DNA of 64,000 nucleotides from Xestospongia muta (lineage: Eukaryota; Porifera; Demospongiae; Haplosclerida; Petrosiidae): assembly GCA_963693285.1 (NCBI GenBank), contig OY848917.1, forward strand, positions 25,478,745-25,542,744. Reading direction: 5' to 3'. This document shows positions 37,106 through 50,754 of this stretch, in pieces. The position numbers were made by a program, and so were the translations under genes. Position 1 is the first letter of the stretch. Every line of letters begins with the position of its first letter. The notes below the pieces were generated by a model. It was not told the origin of the DNA. It saw nothing but the letters and a program-made list of their open reading frames with translations, and ran no database searches.

Positions 37106-38062
37106 CTGATTATTCATTAATACATTGATTACAACTTATTGTACTGAGTCTCAAATAAATTGACATTGCAATTGTGTCTGAAAATGGAAAAGAATGTAGT
37201 GAAAGAAAGGATGGTATTATACAACATAAATTCATCCACTTTTTTACGCATCATCAACTATTATATTGCTATTATGTAAAATTTTAAAGAAACAAGTCTT
37301 CTAAATGTTTTATATCATTATATTATTCTTCCAATTTTAGTCAACCAAAACCTAAATAGAAGGGCATAACAAATCATAAATATTTAAATAATGTTAAGTG
37401 TCTTGTGGTAGAAGACAAAGCATCTTTTGATCTCATGAAGTACTTGATTGTAGTCCTAGTCCTGATATACTTGATGGATTAATGAACCAAATAGTTATGT
37501 TCTAAAATGTGAATTAAGATTTAAAGAGTTTTGTGATAGACATCATTTCCTGAGATAACCAAGATATATGTTTGGACTATAGCTTATTTTTGGGAGCAGG
37601 GTTGGGGGGGAGGATTTACAACATGTTTTACATCATGGTATTAATTACAGTATTCAGTGTAACAGTGGATTTATTAGATAATATATCTCTAGGAAACCTG
37701 AAGTTATTAATTAATAAACATACTGGTTCTAAAAAAATGTGTTGTCTCAAGCTCTAGCTGTAAAAATTAATGTTATCATCAGTTCTGTTTGATGAAACTA
37801 CAATCACCCTATGATAGCAGTGATATTTGATACAGAGAACAAGATCAGAAATCCTAACTACATCATGATAAGATACAACATAAGTATTAGTTACTATCTT
37901 TTCATCGATTAAACTGCTTTATTGTAAAGGATAAAAAACATTAAAAGATCTAATTATAGAGAACTAAAAATGGATAATACATATACTTCAACTACTTGTA
38001 TATAAAGAATTGTACATGAAACAATTTGACAAGATCAAAAATGAATAAACTGAATTGTTTGG

Positions 38063-41000
38063 TTAGTATTTATTTTCTGTATCATTGCTAGGAAAAACAA
38101 TGGTCTTAGCAGATGAATGTTCTTTCACATCATATATTTCATCAGATTCATCACATTTAATAGACAGTTCATTAATTGTCATTGGTGTCATTATGTGACT
38201 TTCATTGTTACGTCCTGCTTTTGATATTGACAATTTCCTCATACGTACAGCAATGCATATCATAAAAACAATGCTGCAAAATTAATTGTTAAAGACAAGT
38301 CATTTAAAGAATAGACATTAATTAATTGATGACAACAGCATAAATAGTTATACATATGTATAATTACATTATTCACTATAGAAGAAAACAACCTGAAGCA
38401 TGAAGAAAATAGCCTAACTTCATTAAATTTTGTTGCGATAATGTAGTTTGTAGTAGATTTGAATAAAAGCAAGCATGCAATTGAACTATACATGTCATCA
38501 AAGTTGTTAAGTATGCTTTAGTCAATTATATGTTGACTAAACACATGAGAAAAGGGATCTATTTAAGGTTAACATTGTAAAGTAAACTATGATATGACAT
38601 ACATGCTAGACTATAAAATGATCATATTTTCTATTTGTTATTGATAGCTATGTTTATGATAATCATGCACTCACCCAACAACAACAATAACAATACCAAA
38701 AATAAGGAACAATAGTCCACTAATTAGAACACCATCTGTCTGTTTTGTGGATTGAGGTTGTTGTGATTGTACTGGTAGAACATTATTTGTAGATGAACTT
38801 GTACTTAATTGAGATACCATTACTAAAGACAAGAAAATGACATTGTGCAAAGTATCCTATTTATAATGTTATATGACTCTTACCATGACAATCTACTCCA
38901 GCAACTTCAGTTTGATAAGTCCGACCTACACTAAATTGCAATGTATGATGTGAACAATCTGCCAGTTTATCTTCATAACCCTGACAGTAAACATTGCTGT
39001 ATCGTATAGCTCGTCTTGGATGACCATAAGCTGAGTTAAGTACTGCTTTTCCCGCTTAAATATATAATAATAGATGAATATTTAATTTTAACAGTAACAT
39101 AAACCCACCACTTGGATTATATCCCTTGAGTTGTTTACAAACAACTCTGGCATCATCATCATCCCAACCATTTTGGGCCACCAGGCACCATACACTGTCC
39201 AAACATATCTGTACAGTTCCCTGAAAGTTATGTGCCCCACCAACAAGACGAACATCTCCATCAGTGCAATCTAAATGTTAAAAGATGACTTATCTGCTAG
39301 TAAATACATATAAAATACATAAAAGCACTATAAGCTCAATAGTTATTTACTAATTATGATATAACGATAACAAAATGTATGAACTTACTGTCCAAACACA
39401 ATAATCCAATAATGTAGTTATTATAATAACATGAGAAATTTGGATAAACCAGTTTGGAGCATTTTGACAAAGACTGTTCATGTCCAAAGCACTCCACATG
39501 ACTGTACACAATAGGTTGATCACCAGTCCCATATTTACCATTAGAATCAATTACTGCACCTAAAACGTTTAAAAAAATGAACAGCATCTTTGATTAACAA
39601 ATTTTACTTAGATATTTTTAATATTTAACATTTAGATTGTATAATTTAAATTTACTATGACACTTCATTATTAATAGGTATGCCACTGGTATCTTACAAT
39701 ACCTGTTACATCATGAAATCCTGATTGTTTACAAGCAATGTATGCAGCAGACTTTCTGAAGTATCTAGCACAAACACTTCCCCATATTCCATTAACACAC
39801 ACTTCAAGTCGTCCCTCTCTTGTCAAGGTTCCATTAACAAGACGTACAGTACCTTCTTTACATTTACCTGGCTCTATTAGATGTCATAATAATTATTCAA
39901 CAAAGTAAGAGCACATTAGACAATTGACAAATAACATGTATGTATGATAAAAACTTTAGTATTAGAGATATTACTTATAAATCAAATGTCTGGACAAAAA
40001 GGAATAATTATTTGATATTTTGGTTATTAATACAATTAAATAAAACATTTTTTAACAAAATGAAGCATTTCCAAATGTAAGGATAGTTAATATTAAGCCC
40101 TTGCAGAGAATGAAAACAAGACAGTAGGAATGGCAGTTGCACCATATCTACATAATAGGACAGGAACAGAATTGACGGAAATTGTTGGAGTGTATTTTAA
40201 ATCTAAGTTTTGGAGTTTATAAACATTTTTTGACTAATTATGGCATCTGTGTCTATTTTGTAGGCATGAAGCAAGTATCATCCTTATTAACTTGTTTGTA
40301 TCCTTCTTAAACGACTGATAACTGCAATTTTTACATTTTTACATTTTGGCATAGGTAAAAGAGATGATGTGCTGAAATCATTACTTTCATTTTTCAAGTG
40401 CTCAAAATATGGAAAGCACTAAGATCGTGTTACATCTCAAAAAATAGTGGCAACCTTTTTGTAGTAACAATTGCTAACAATGGAAGTGAAAGCAGAAACA
40501 TGAGTAAAATTCAATATCTGGCCAATTTTCACTGTAATGCTTTAAATTATTACATGTAAATCAGTCATCATTTTTTGTCGAAAAAAGGATTCTGATGTGT
40601 TATGGCTGAGACGTTTCTGTCAATGCATTTTAACGGAGAAAATCAGGGTTTTCTATACTTAGCCTATTAGTCATTGCTGCAGTGTGCCTAAAAATAACAT
40701 TATTATGACATGCAAATGACATGCAAGTAATTGTAACATATCAAATATATTCAAATGATTAAATTTGTTGCCAAAATGAAAACTTACCATAACATTTTAA
40801 TCCTAGCTTGTTGTAATTACATCCATAGTTATTACATTGGTTTGACTGGTACAGATTACAGGATCCAATATTTTGATGTAATCGTCTACAATATATTCTG
40901 GAAAGGAATATCTCAGATGTTTTGTTAACATATCTTCCATCTCTAATTAATGTGGCAACTAATAATGAGAATGGAAAATAAAAAGTAATAATTATAATTA

Positions 41001-44000
41001 TTTATTAATTAGTATTGTGTAACATTTGGTGACCAAACACTAAATTAATGATAATTCTTGTGCTTTCTTAATGTATAACTCACAACTACTTGCAACAAAT
41101 CCGAGTTGATTGCAAACTGTTGAACCAAAATATTGGTCAACATATGTGGTACTACATATTGAGTACCATTGACCATAGTAGCATATTTGTATTGTTCCTT
41201 CATTAGATGATTGGCCACCTACCAGCTTAACTTTATAGTTAGGAGAACAGCTATTATTTGCTAAAAGAGAGATTTTTTAATACATTAACTATTGGTCAAT
41301 ATTAGTATAATATGTGTATTATTATGCATGTATAGGAAAAATATTAGTCTGACTAATGCAACAGCATATCTGTTAGTAACAAACATTGATTATTAATGGA
41401 TAAATAAAAAATTAGATCCATTAACATAACTAATGCTTGCTACCTAAGCCTTATAACCTATCACTAATACAAATTAAAAAAAATACATTTAAAATATAAT
41501 ATATATATATATATATATAATTTATTGACTTCTTATATTTATATAAGATATGTTGAATTTCATGTAAAATACGACTATGTCTTAATGCATTATACATTAT
41601 GCATGAACTATTGATTGGATTTTTGCATTTAGTGTGTCATGTATGTCCACTTACATTATATTTAACTTGATTTTCCTATAGTAACTAAATTTATGGCAAC
41701 TCTATATTTGGCATTTAAATTAATTACATAAGGATTCTGTCATTTCTACATCTTTACAGCTCATGATAAGGTGATCAACAAGATGTTAGCTGTTTAAAAA
41801 CGTACCAAACTTTGCAATCAGGCTGTAACATATATATCCATTATGACTAAATCTTTCAAGATGCTAACAGTTTGTGTCAGTTAATTACTAGTTATAGATT
41901 CTAGTTTAAGGTTATTCACAAACATACATGACACTTGGATACTATCCGATAGCATGAGAAGTTTTAATTACAGAGATCATTTTATTTAAAAGCAAATGAT
42001 TCACTAAATGTGCATCATGCATTTAACTTATGACTCATGTATTGTGATCATTTTAATTACCTTGTGATGAGCTGCATTGTAATGTGATAGTGTCTCTACT
42101 TGGGTCACAATAGTATGTTGAATGTCTGTAGTAACTGGAGTCATCATAGCAACTGAAAAGTGAAGATGAATAAGAGTTGCTAGAACAGCGATATGGACCA
42201 AATCCAATTTTTGTCCATGGCTCTCCATTGTAACTGTATTTTGGGCCTAAAAAACAATGTAATATTCCATATATGTTCTCTATATTCTTACTTAAATCAT
42301 TATATCCCAATTGTCTACAGGCAACAATAGCATTATTACAACTCCAATTGTAGTCACATACTGCAGTCCAATGTCCTGTACTGTCACAGATCTGTAACAT
42401 GCCACTATTTCCTCCACTGTTAGTGATACTGTTGTAGAGGCGAATTTGTTTATATGTGCATCCACCTATATATCAATTACATATAAAATAACATATTGTA
42501 AATTAACAATAACGATATGTATGTTGCATAAATGGAGAGCATAATTTTATTTTTATAAAAAGTATTGCTGGGAAATTCAATATACTATACTGCAAGGTAA
42601 TCAATCTTACAATACACTGATATTAGCAATCCCTACACTTCTTTATTGTTGGAAAAAGTTTTTGTTTGTTTGTTTAGAAAGCCAACATGGAAGGTAATAT
42701 GTTCCATTTCCTCTTGTAACAGGCTCATAAAAAACAATTTTCACATATTGCAATGAAGAAATAATAATAAGTATTAATACCTAATTGAATAAAGCTATAA
42801 CAATAAAGTAGCTGGGAACATTGTGACAAATTTGTGGTTGTCTAGAAAATTGACAAGTTTAAATCACACTTAATTCATTACATTGTAACTAGGCTCACAG
42901 TTATTGAGTTATAATTCACATAATAATGATCCTAGATTTTTTTAGCTGAAGATTAAAGCAGGATACTCTTCTGTTAGATCTATAATAAAATATTTCTTTC
43001 AATTAACATTGATTTTTCATAAGACAATGCAAGGCTTCTATAAGAATAGCTTTTGAGAGTAAACTACTGAAATCACAATTTGTTTAAGACCATACTTCAT
43101 AGTCGAACATGAGATCTAAGTGTCCAAACTGCTCATTAGTAATTGTGAACTAAAAAGCAGATGCAGAGAGAGAGGAAAGATAAATAATTCCAATATTCGA
43201 ACGATTGTGTCTGTGATGCTTAAAAACTATGTCTCAACCTATATATACCTTAATCATACAAAGATATACTGCAAACAGCTGAAATATTTTGATATGTTTT
43301 AAGTGAGATATTCATTAATTGTTTCCTGTCAATATAGTTCAATGAACAATTGAGGACATTCTTATAAACCTGTAGGCACTGCTACATATCGTGTGCCTGA
43401 TATAGATATTATATGGAAAGATACAGTATAGAATATACACTATATGACTTGTTAAGGAATTTACTTAGTGTACTTACTTGTACTGACATTACATCTTATG
43501 CTGACAGTATCTCTGTACTTAGAGCAATAATAATAATGGTAATGATAGTATGTGGAGTTTGACACACAGTCTATGATACTCTCATCATTGCTATTGCAAC
43601 TCGTTGCTGTAAATCCAATTCTGTTCCAGTAGCCACTATTATAGCGAGTAATGGGAGCTGCAGAAAATAAGATTGATCAACTTGTTATGTTTTTTATATT
43701 TATTAAAAATGAACTTTATTATTACTACCTGACATGTGTTCTGTAATTGTTTTGGACCACTGTTAACTATACATATATACATAATACGTAAATACACACA
43801 CGCACGCATACACACATTATGTGTTATTTGTTGTATGTGACAAGTGAGAGCGAAAAATTAAACGGCATTTTTCTACGACCTATGTAATCAACAACCTTAA
43901 CCAGGAGTACTGCGACGCTTTAAGCTTCTCGCAAGTTTGCTTCTCTGCCTTTATTTCTTGATTTGTGTGACTATCAGTCTTCTACAGACACTACTGTTAA

Positions 44001-44487
44001 TTATGTAATCTTTGTAGTTGTACACTACAAAATTGATTGGTTGATTTAACCACTATATATTTTTGTTATACAGGCTGCATAATGTAAACTGAAAGTAAAC
44101 ATAATATAGTTTGATTACTAATGTTAGGTATGTATGAATATAACAATTCTCACTTGGGTCATTATATCCAAGTTCTTTACATACAACAATAGAATGTGTT
44201 TGAGTCCATCTATAGTCACATACTGCTATCCACTGTCCATCTTGACATATTTGAATCATCCCATTATCTTCAGATGCAGTATTTTTTGAATACAATCGGA
44301 CATCATCATCATCACAAGCTTCTGTACAAGAAACATAAATTTATATCTATAATTATATAGCTATGATATGCAGTTTTATAATAGCCATGCAGATGAGAGC
44401 ATAACTTTGCAGTAAAGAAAACGTACCTACGATATCAATAGCAAAATAGAAAACTATCAGTAAGACGAAAGCCTTCTCAGTATACAT
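38063..44487 (-). CDS. SRCR receptor gene 2, complete: signal peptide, 5 SRCR, TM, tail (716 aa)
   Basis: Thirteen exons: 44427-44487 (signal peptide), 44154-44321 and 43478-43657 (SRCR1), 42292-42465 and 42061-42246 (SRCR2), 41084-41260 and 40788-40958 (SRCR3), 39703-39873 and 39389-39559 (SRCR4), 39109-39270 and 38884-39054 (SRCR5), 38675-38822 (stalk and membrane helix GVLISGLLFLIFGIVIVVVG), 38063-38273 (cytoplasmic tail). The lengths sum to 2151 nt, in frame, with splice signals throughout. SRCR4 is the most canonical (VRLVNGTLTREGRLEVCVNG, WGSVC). SRCR5 first half has VRLVGG, GTVQIC and ARVVCKQLKGY. The tail begins with RMRK and contains an acidic Tyr motif (DESDEIYDVKE). Type I surface receptor; SRCR proteins serve in recognition and innate immunity, but the ligand here is unknown. 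Upstream and downstream flanks are shared with gene 3. Confidence 0.9.
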
Positions 44488-44733
44488 GTTTCTCTCTAGA
44501 GCAACACTAATTAGAATTTGACGTGGCTATCGCTTATATTTGGAATGGTAGGAAGTATGATTCATGACTTCCTGCCAAATTTACACTGCATCCTAATTTT
44601 GTTCGCTATATTAGAGTACAATATACAATAATAGTCGTAGCCTGCATCTTTAAGAATACGTTACATTAACCCCAATTCGAATTTGTTAGCCATGCAGCCA
44701 TATATATATAATTGTCTTTAAATGAAAAAGGTT

Positions 44734-44777
<44 letters not shown>

Positions 44778-45888
44778 AAGTATGTATGTATGTATATATA
44801 TATACATCTGTTATCATAGTATTACAGTAAATGTATGAAACCATAAATTTTCATTAAAATTTAATTATATAGATGTGGGTATAATCATTATCTCTTCAAG
44901 TCTTGTCTAATAGTGTAGGTAATGTCCTTCTAAACATTATATTATTACATAATACATGGATATGACATTGCTAAAAGATACTACATTGCTAAAAGATATC
45001 ATATTGCTAAAAGATATCACATTGCTAAGAGATACCACATTGCTAAAACCAACAATAACATAATATCACAATTAAATCTAATGCACAATATACACTGAAT
45101 GTTTGCTTAGTGTAATAAAAAACAGTTAGTGTTTGAGTGTTAGAGCTAATTAATTTATGACTAAAATGTATATACCTGGTCAGTTTGTATATAAAATTGA
45201 CAGAATTGCATGCTTTACATGATTATTCAATAATCTATGGCTTCTATATATCTACATATGGCTGTTGTATATTATTAGTAAAGTACATGTTGCTACTCAT
45301 ACTGTATAGTATACACATTATGCATACATGTGTAACATACTATATATTGGAATAATATAGCCAACCATCACATTACAACTTACTACACAATTGTTGATAG
45401 AAGGTTTTGAGTTGATGTCAAATATGATTCATAATGACTATATTTTGATAGCTACTTTAGCTGAACAAAGGTATAACTTTGTCTGAGACATGCATATATA
45501 TTTATATAGCATTATGACACTTATTAATAAAGAATCTAAGGGGTATATATTACCTTATATTAGCTTAATATTAATTGACATTTGATGTATATGCAATAGT
45601 GTTTTAGAGTTTACCAAAGATTATGCATCGTTAGATATTGCTGAATATTGGTTTATTCATTGGCTTTGTTAATTTTATTTAAAATAATACTAGCAAGACA
45701 AACTGTCACAAAAAAATTTTATATTATTTGCAATGTAACCAGGATGACAAACAATTTGTTGCACCTGTATATATAAAGTCCTTATATGTCAAAAATAATC
45801 AGATATGTGTAAAAGTATATTGAATTGAAATTTATTTATAAGGTGATGTGAAACATTTAAACTGTTTGTTATTGCTATTTTAATAAAA
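44488..45888. other. 5' flank of SRCR gene 2
   Basis: Duplicated flank aligning with 4467-5060 and 60159-61890. It carries TA tracts near 44735-44790 and, at 44957-45050, five tandem copies of an ~18-bp unit (ACATTGCTAAAAGATATC) of which gene 3 has about two (60640-60675). No gene. Confidence 0.6.
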
Positions 45889-46071
45889 TTATTCCATATA
45901 TGTGTACCATTTCAACTTTGCAGGTCTCCACAAGTCATATGCCATCTGTTTACAGAAATAATAGATGACTTCATATGTTAAAGAACCCCCACATGTACTG
46001 TCATACACAATACCCTCTAAAAGTACACACATAATGCCATGAGGTAGTTGCCAAACAGCTACTTTAAACAA
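45889..46071 (-). pseudogene. Orphan SRCR-like exon
   Basis: The frame reads VAVWQLPHGIMC then SLTYEVIYYFCKQMAY, which resembles the first half of an SRCR domain (V.V..G.W..VC ... A.VVC.QLGY) with the final Gly replaced by Ala. The same 45 residues are kept at 61891-62082 and a decayed relative lies near 33715-33790. There is no obvious partner second-half exon or start codon, so this may be a relic or an unlinked exon of a further gene. The SRCR assignment is tentative. Confidence 0.4.
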
Positions 46072-46168
46072 AAGTATTTTTTCAAATTACTGCAATAGAT
46101 AGCTAATTTAATATAATAAATTTAAAACTAGTACATATACTTTTTTATGAAAACAATGATAGACTTAA

Positions 46169-46812
46169 ACGAGCATGTGTCGTTTATAATGCCACTCTCC
46201 TCGCATTCCTGCTCGCTATAAAAGGGGGGGTGGGCTGCCCGGAAGAATGTGACGCCTACCAAAGAGTGAGATGGCGGCAATATTCAAACCTAGAAATCGT
46301 TCTAGATAGTAGCCATACCAACCTGAACAACCCACGCAAAACATCTATAATAGTTAGCTCTAGGTACAAACACGTGTTATGTCAATTACACAGTTGATAA
46401 TAATAGATAACAACTTTTATTGCTGTACTGAATTATACATGACAGAATCAAAGATGGGTGACACGAGACCATAGTTGTCTAAATCAGATTGCCTAGAACT
46501 TTTCTAACATGGTCCAACCTTCTCTTAACACCTTCTTCCCCTCTAGACTGTCGATCACAAGAGAAAATCTTACATGTTTTCTACTGTTTGCCATTTCACT
46601 ACAGAAACTTACACATATCCAAAAAAAACAGGAATATCTGCACTGAACATACGTATAATATTAATTAAGCAGCCCTTGCAACAGCTACAGGAAGTGCATA
46701 TTATGATGTAAACAGGAAAAGAAACACAGCTTCCATTTTTTTTAATATTGACAAGTTTTGTGTGTGCCATTTTGTGGGCAGCCCAGCCCCCTTTTATACT
46801 GCGCTTGCTCGT
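46169..46812. mobile_element. piggyBac-type non-autonomous element, TTAA target, 644 bp
   Basis: Ends read ACGAGCA...TGCTCGT and are flanked by TTAA at 46165-46168 and 46813-46816. The paralogous locus at 62161-62180 reads GACTTAAGAGAC with a single TTAA, which is the empty site. Subterminal inverted sequences share TATAAAAGGGGG and GGGCTGCCC at both ends; the left end has about 40 extra bp. No coding capacity. TTAA duplication is the hallmark of the piggyBac superfamily. Confidence 0.88.
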
Positions 46813-46816
46813 TTAA

Positions 46817-47630
46817 GAGACAACTGATAATCAAAGTCATTAACAGACCACAATATACATGACATTAAAAATATTAACATATAACAAATATTTCACATAC
46901 AATTGAGGTTTAATAATATAATATTCTTTCTAATTGGGTGCCAAATTAGTCAATAAGCCATAACCAACACACAATTTATCCTATAATAAGGAAGCCTTAC
47001 TCTTAAAATTCCTAAACCATAAAATGTAGGCAGATAATACACTGAAAGGAATTCAATGTAGACACAAGTATATGTGGCCACATACACAGGAGACAAACTT
47101 ATGTAACTAAGGGACAGGAGGTGTTGAAGTATAAATATCAATTATGTGACTGTATTTAATTATGCTTAAGCTAAATACTTAACATTCATAAACTGGTAAT
47201 GAGTAGCTTGGTTTAAAAAAGTCAAGCTGCTGGTGTACGAGGGTAGTAGTAAGTCTTCACTCTCTCACCCCATACTCCCCATTTGGTTCATGCCATTAAT
47301 GCTTTTACAGATTCGCCACAATGGTTACATCAGATGCATTGTTATAATGTTAGATGTTTTGGGGTGCATTTAGTGTAGGTGTCTTTGGTTTCCTTTGAGC
47401 AAGAGAAATATTACTTCCTGTTGGTGCTCTCTATGATCCAAATTTGAAACTGTTATTTTCAGATGCTGCATTAGATATAATGTGATATAATGAGCATACT
47501 TGTATCATTTGTGTACAAACAACTTCCACTTAGGATAAATTTTAAATTGCATTGTAGATGCATAGCTTTGGGAAAAACTAAATTTTATAATTGGTTATAT
47601 TATTTTGTTTGGTGGTAGAATTTTTTAGTT
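46817..47630. other. Duplicated spacer, no gene
   Basis: Aligns with 62176-62990 at high identity. No exon recognised; a minus-strand frame at 46950-47141 is not conserved in the other copy, which has small insertions and deletions. Confidence 0.5.
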
Positions 47631-48370
47631 TTGCTTCATTTGCAACAGCTACTTGGTGAAAAAGCCAGTAGTACTGATGCCTCATTCTTACATGAGTTAT
47701 GTTTACAGCAATTACCTTCTAATGTACTCATGGTTCTTGCCTCCACTAACACCACCAGTTTAGACGAGCTTGCACAACTGGCCAATCAAATTATGGAAGT
47801 AGCCACAACTTCAATTTCAAATGTTTCTGCTTCAAGAGAAGTTGAACAATTGTGGGTAGAAATAGCAGATGTCAAGAAATTAGTACAGTCATTGCTTATT
47901 ACCAAAGCACGACATCAGAACTGACCCAGTTTTTCACCATCTATATCAAACAAAGAGTCAATGCTGGTATCATCAACGTTTTGGAAGTTCAGCAAGTAAA
48001 TGTCAACCATCTTGCAACATGTCGGAAAACACGCAGGGCAGCAACTAGTAGCAAGAAGTGTGAATGGCCAATCTCAAAGCCACTTATACTACATTAGACA
48101 TCGTAACAGTGGATTACACTTGCTAGAAGATACTGAAGCAGAAGTAAGTGTAGTACCACCTACAAACACTGAATGCAAAAACCATCAAGATGGATTTACA
48201 TTACAACCAGTTAATTACACTCCAATCAAGATTTATGGTACTTGGCTAATCACACTCAATTTCAGCCTCCATTGAACATTTTGATGGCCCTTCATTATAG
48301 AAGATGTCCATAAGCCAATTATTGGTGCTGACTTTCTCAGACACTTCATGTTGAAAAGGTGGTAATTTAC
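47631..48370 (+). pseudogene. Gypsy (Ty3-type) retrotransposon fragment: gag end and protease
   Basis: The gag part reads LHELCLQQLPSNVLMVLAST and LAQLANQIMEVAT. After frameshifts an aspartic-protease stretch follows (near 48090-48360, DTEAEVSVVPP and IIGADFLRHF; family DTGAEVSVIPP and GADFLRHF). The copy at 63103-64000 keeps the LTR and gag start, which are deleted here. Broken by stops; not functional. Confidence 0.8.
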
Positions 48371-48384
48371 AGTTGCTGAACAAT

Positions 48385-50754
48385 ATTATTATTAGTTGTC
48401 ATGTGTTATGTAACTTTTGGTTATGATTATGTGATGTCAGCTGAATATATATATTCATTGATTTTTTGTACGTTTTGTTGTTGTTGACATCTTACCTCTG
48501 CTAAGAGGTTATGAGCCCAAAACGCCAAGCTGACTAAAGCTACTGAGAACTATCTACTGAGAGTCCTGGAAAGACAGTCTACCAGAAAGCAGCAGATGGA
48601 TGAAGCAACGCTATTGCAGAGACAAAGTGGTCGATTGACAAGTTAGACGGATCTAACTGGTCTGTCTGGAATTTTCAAATGAAATACTTGCTGCTAGCTA
48701 AGAGACTGTGAGGATTAGTAGATCGGACTGAAGATTTCAGAGATGGTGCAGCAGCTCAGCAACAGGCTGACTTCAAAAGGAGACAACAGCAGTCATTGAT
48801 ACACGATTAGAGAAAGTTGAATGGAGAGTATCAGGTGTCAAATGACAGGAGTGCTGGAGATATGTCCTCGGCAATGTTCAGTGATGAGCATTAAAGGGAT
48901 CAGAAAAAGAGAATAAATGGTCAACAATAACATCGAAACTGGAAGCCGAAATGCTACAACTGTGGTGAAAGAGGACACTTTCGTTGAGACTGACACAACA
49001 AACAGGAACGTGGCGGCAAACCGAAACACAATGACAAACCCACAGAAGAAATATTGTCTGATACTGACTCTGAAGGTGGAGTGTTCATGGCTTCACCAGA
49101 TTTATCTATGTCTGACAAGTCGTTGATTGACTCTGGTGTCACTAGCCATATCACTCAATCAGAGAATTACTGTTCAATTATCATACGTTTGAGAAACCGA
49201 AGAAACTGAGCCTTGGAGATGGTCGTACTGTTGAGGCAATTGGTACTGGAGACGTAAACCTGAGTATGATGTTGAAGTTGAGCAAGCAGAAAAGTTGGGT
49301 AATAAAAAATGCACTGTATGTTCCCAAGCTTGCATACAATCTGTTCTTCGTGAGAGGAGCTGGTTCCAAGGGTAATGTTGTGATGTTTGGTGAAAAGAAG
49401 TGGTGGAAAAAAATATAGAAGAGTGATCTTGGTTGGTATGGGTTCACTGATAAATAAGCTGTATGAACTAGACTGTGAGCCTGCTATACAAGAACATGCC
49501 TCATTAGCATCACAAAAGAGAAACAAAATTTATTTATGGGATCGAAGACTTGGGCATTTGGGAAATCAGCAAATGAAAGAGATAGTGACAAAACAACTTA
49601 TGAAAGGAATGAGCATCCTTAAGACTGAAGAACTGTCATTTTGTGAGTCATGTACAGAAGGCAAGATGCATAGAAAGTCATTTGACTCAGTGGGAGAAGT
49701 TCACTCCACAAGAAAGCTGCAGTGTGTGCACAGCAATGTCTGTGAACCAATGCTTACTGAGTCAATAGAAGGAAAGAAGTACTTTGTTTTTATTGACGTC
49801 TACTCTAGATATTATCAAGTTTACTTCATGTGACATAAATCTGAGGTGCTAGACAAATTTAAAGAGTTTGAGGCACTAGTCACTAATTATAGTGGGTTGA
49901 GTATTGGCACCCTGTGTACAGATAATGGTAGTGAGTATGTCTCGAAGGGATTCGAAAAATATTTGAAGTCTAAATGTATACGTCATGAACTCATCATCCC
50001 TTATTTCCTTGCACAAAATGGAGAGGCAGAAAGAATGAACTGTATTCTGATGGAGTCTGCCAGAACCAAGAATGGTTGTATTGGACTGCCTGATAATTAT
50101 TGGGTTGAGGCTGTTTACATAAGGAATAGAGTTCCCACCAGAGCATTCAAAGAATGGCAGGAGACCTGACCTCAGTCATTTGAATGTATTTGGTTGTGTG
50201 ACTTATGCCTACATTCCAGACTGTCAAAGAAGCAAGCTAGACAAAAAGGCATAAAAACATAGATTCATAGGTTACAGCTTCAAGTCCAAGACTATAGGCA
50301 GCTTAATGAAAAAACCACAAGAGTTGTGATAAGCAGGGATGTCATCTTTAATGAGGATAATTTCTGCACAAAGAGCACTGAAACTGAGAAGAAAGATCCT
50401 ATAGAGACTGATATACAAGTAGACCCTGCTGAAGTGGAAGATGAGAATACTCAACCTGAATATACTAGACCCGAAAAGAGACATCGGTATCCAGACCGAC
50501 AAAGACAAGTACCAGTTCGGTATGGTATAGATGAGTTTGTTGATGCAGCAATAACTAAGCCCAAAGTTGTAGATTTGGAGAGTATAGAAGAGGACTCAAA
50601 AGTGAAGAATGGAGTGCGCGCAGCAAATGCTGAGTATAAATCATTAATGGAGAATAATACGTGGGAACTGGTCAACCTGCTTGATTGTCAGAAGCTGATT
50701 GACTGTAAATGGATTTTTAAAGTAAAGAGGTTCAATAGCGCAATGAATATATAA
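48385..50754 (+). pseudogene. Copia (Ty1-type) retrotransposon, 3'-truncated and decayed
   Basis: A short possible LTR (about 48398-48510) is followed by GGTTATGAGCCC (near 48511), like the tRNA-iMet half primer site used by Copia elements. Then come gag (WSIDKLDGSNWSVW, near 48640), a zinc knuckle (CYNCGERGHF, near 48954), protease (LIDSGVTSHIT, near 49125), GAG-pre-integrase and integrase (WDRRLGHLGNQQM at 49540; Asp in FVFIDVYSRY near 49790, Asp in CTDNGSEY near 49920, Glu in NGEAERMN near 50025), and the start of reverse transcriptase (WELVNLLDCQKLIDCKWIFK, near 50665). It stops at about 50754 with no RT core, RNase H or 3' LTR. Several stops and frameshifts. It lies immediately after the Gypsy fragment and is absent from the visible part of the paralogous copy. 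Confidence 0.88.

Noticed and set aside
44957..45050. Possible CRISPR-like array
   Set aside because: The ~18-bp units are contiguous tandem copies without spacers, in animal DNA.
48917..49154. Minus-strand frames across the Copia element
   Set aside because: They are shadows of the plus-strand gag-protease-integrase reading, which shows family motifs in the correct order.
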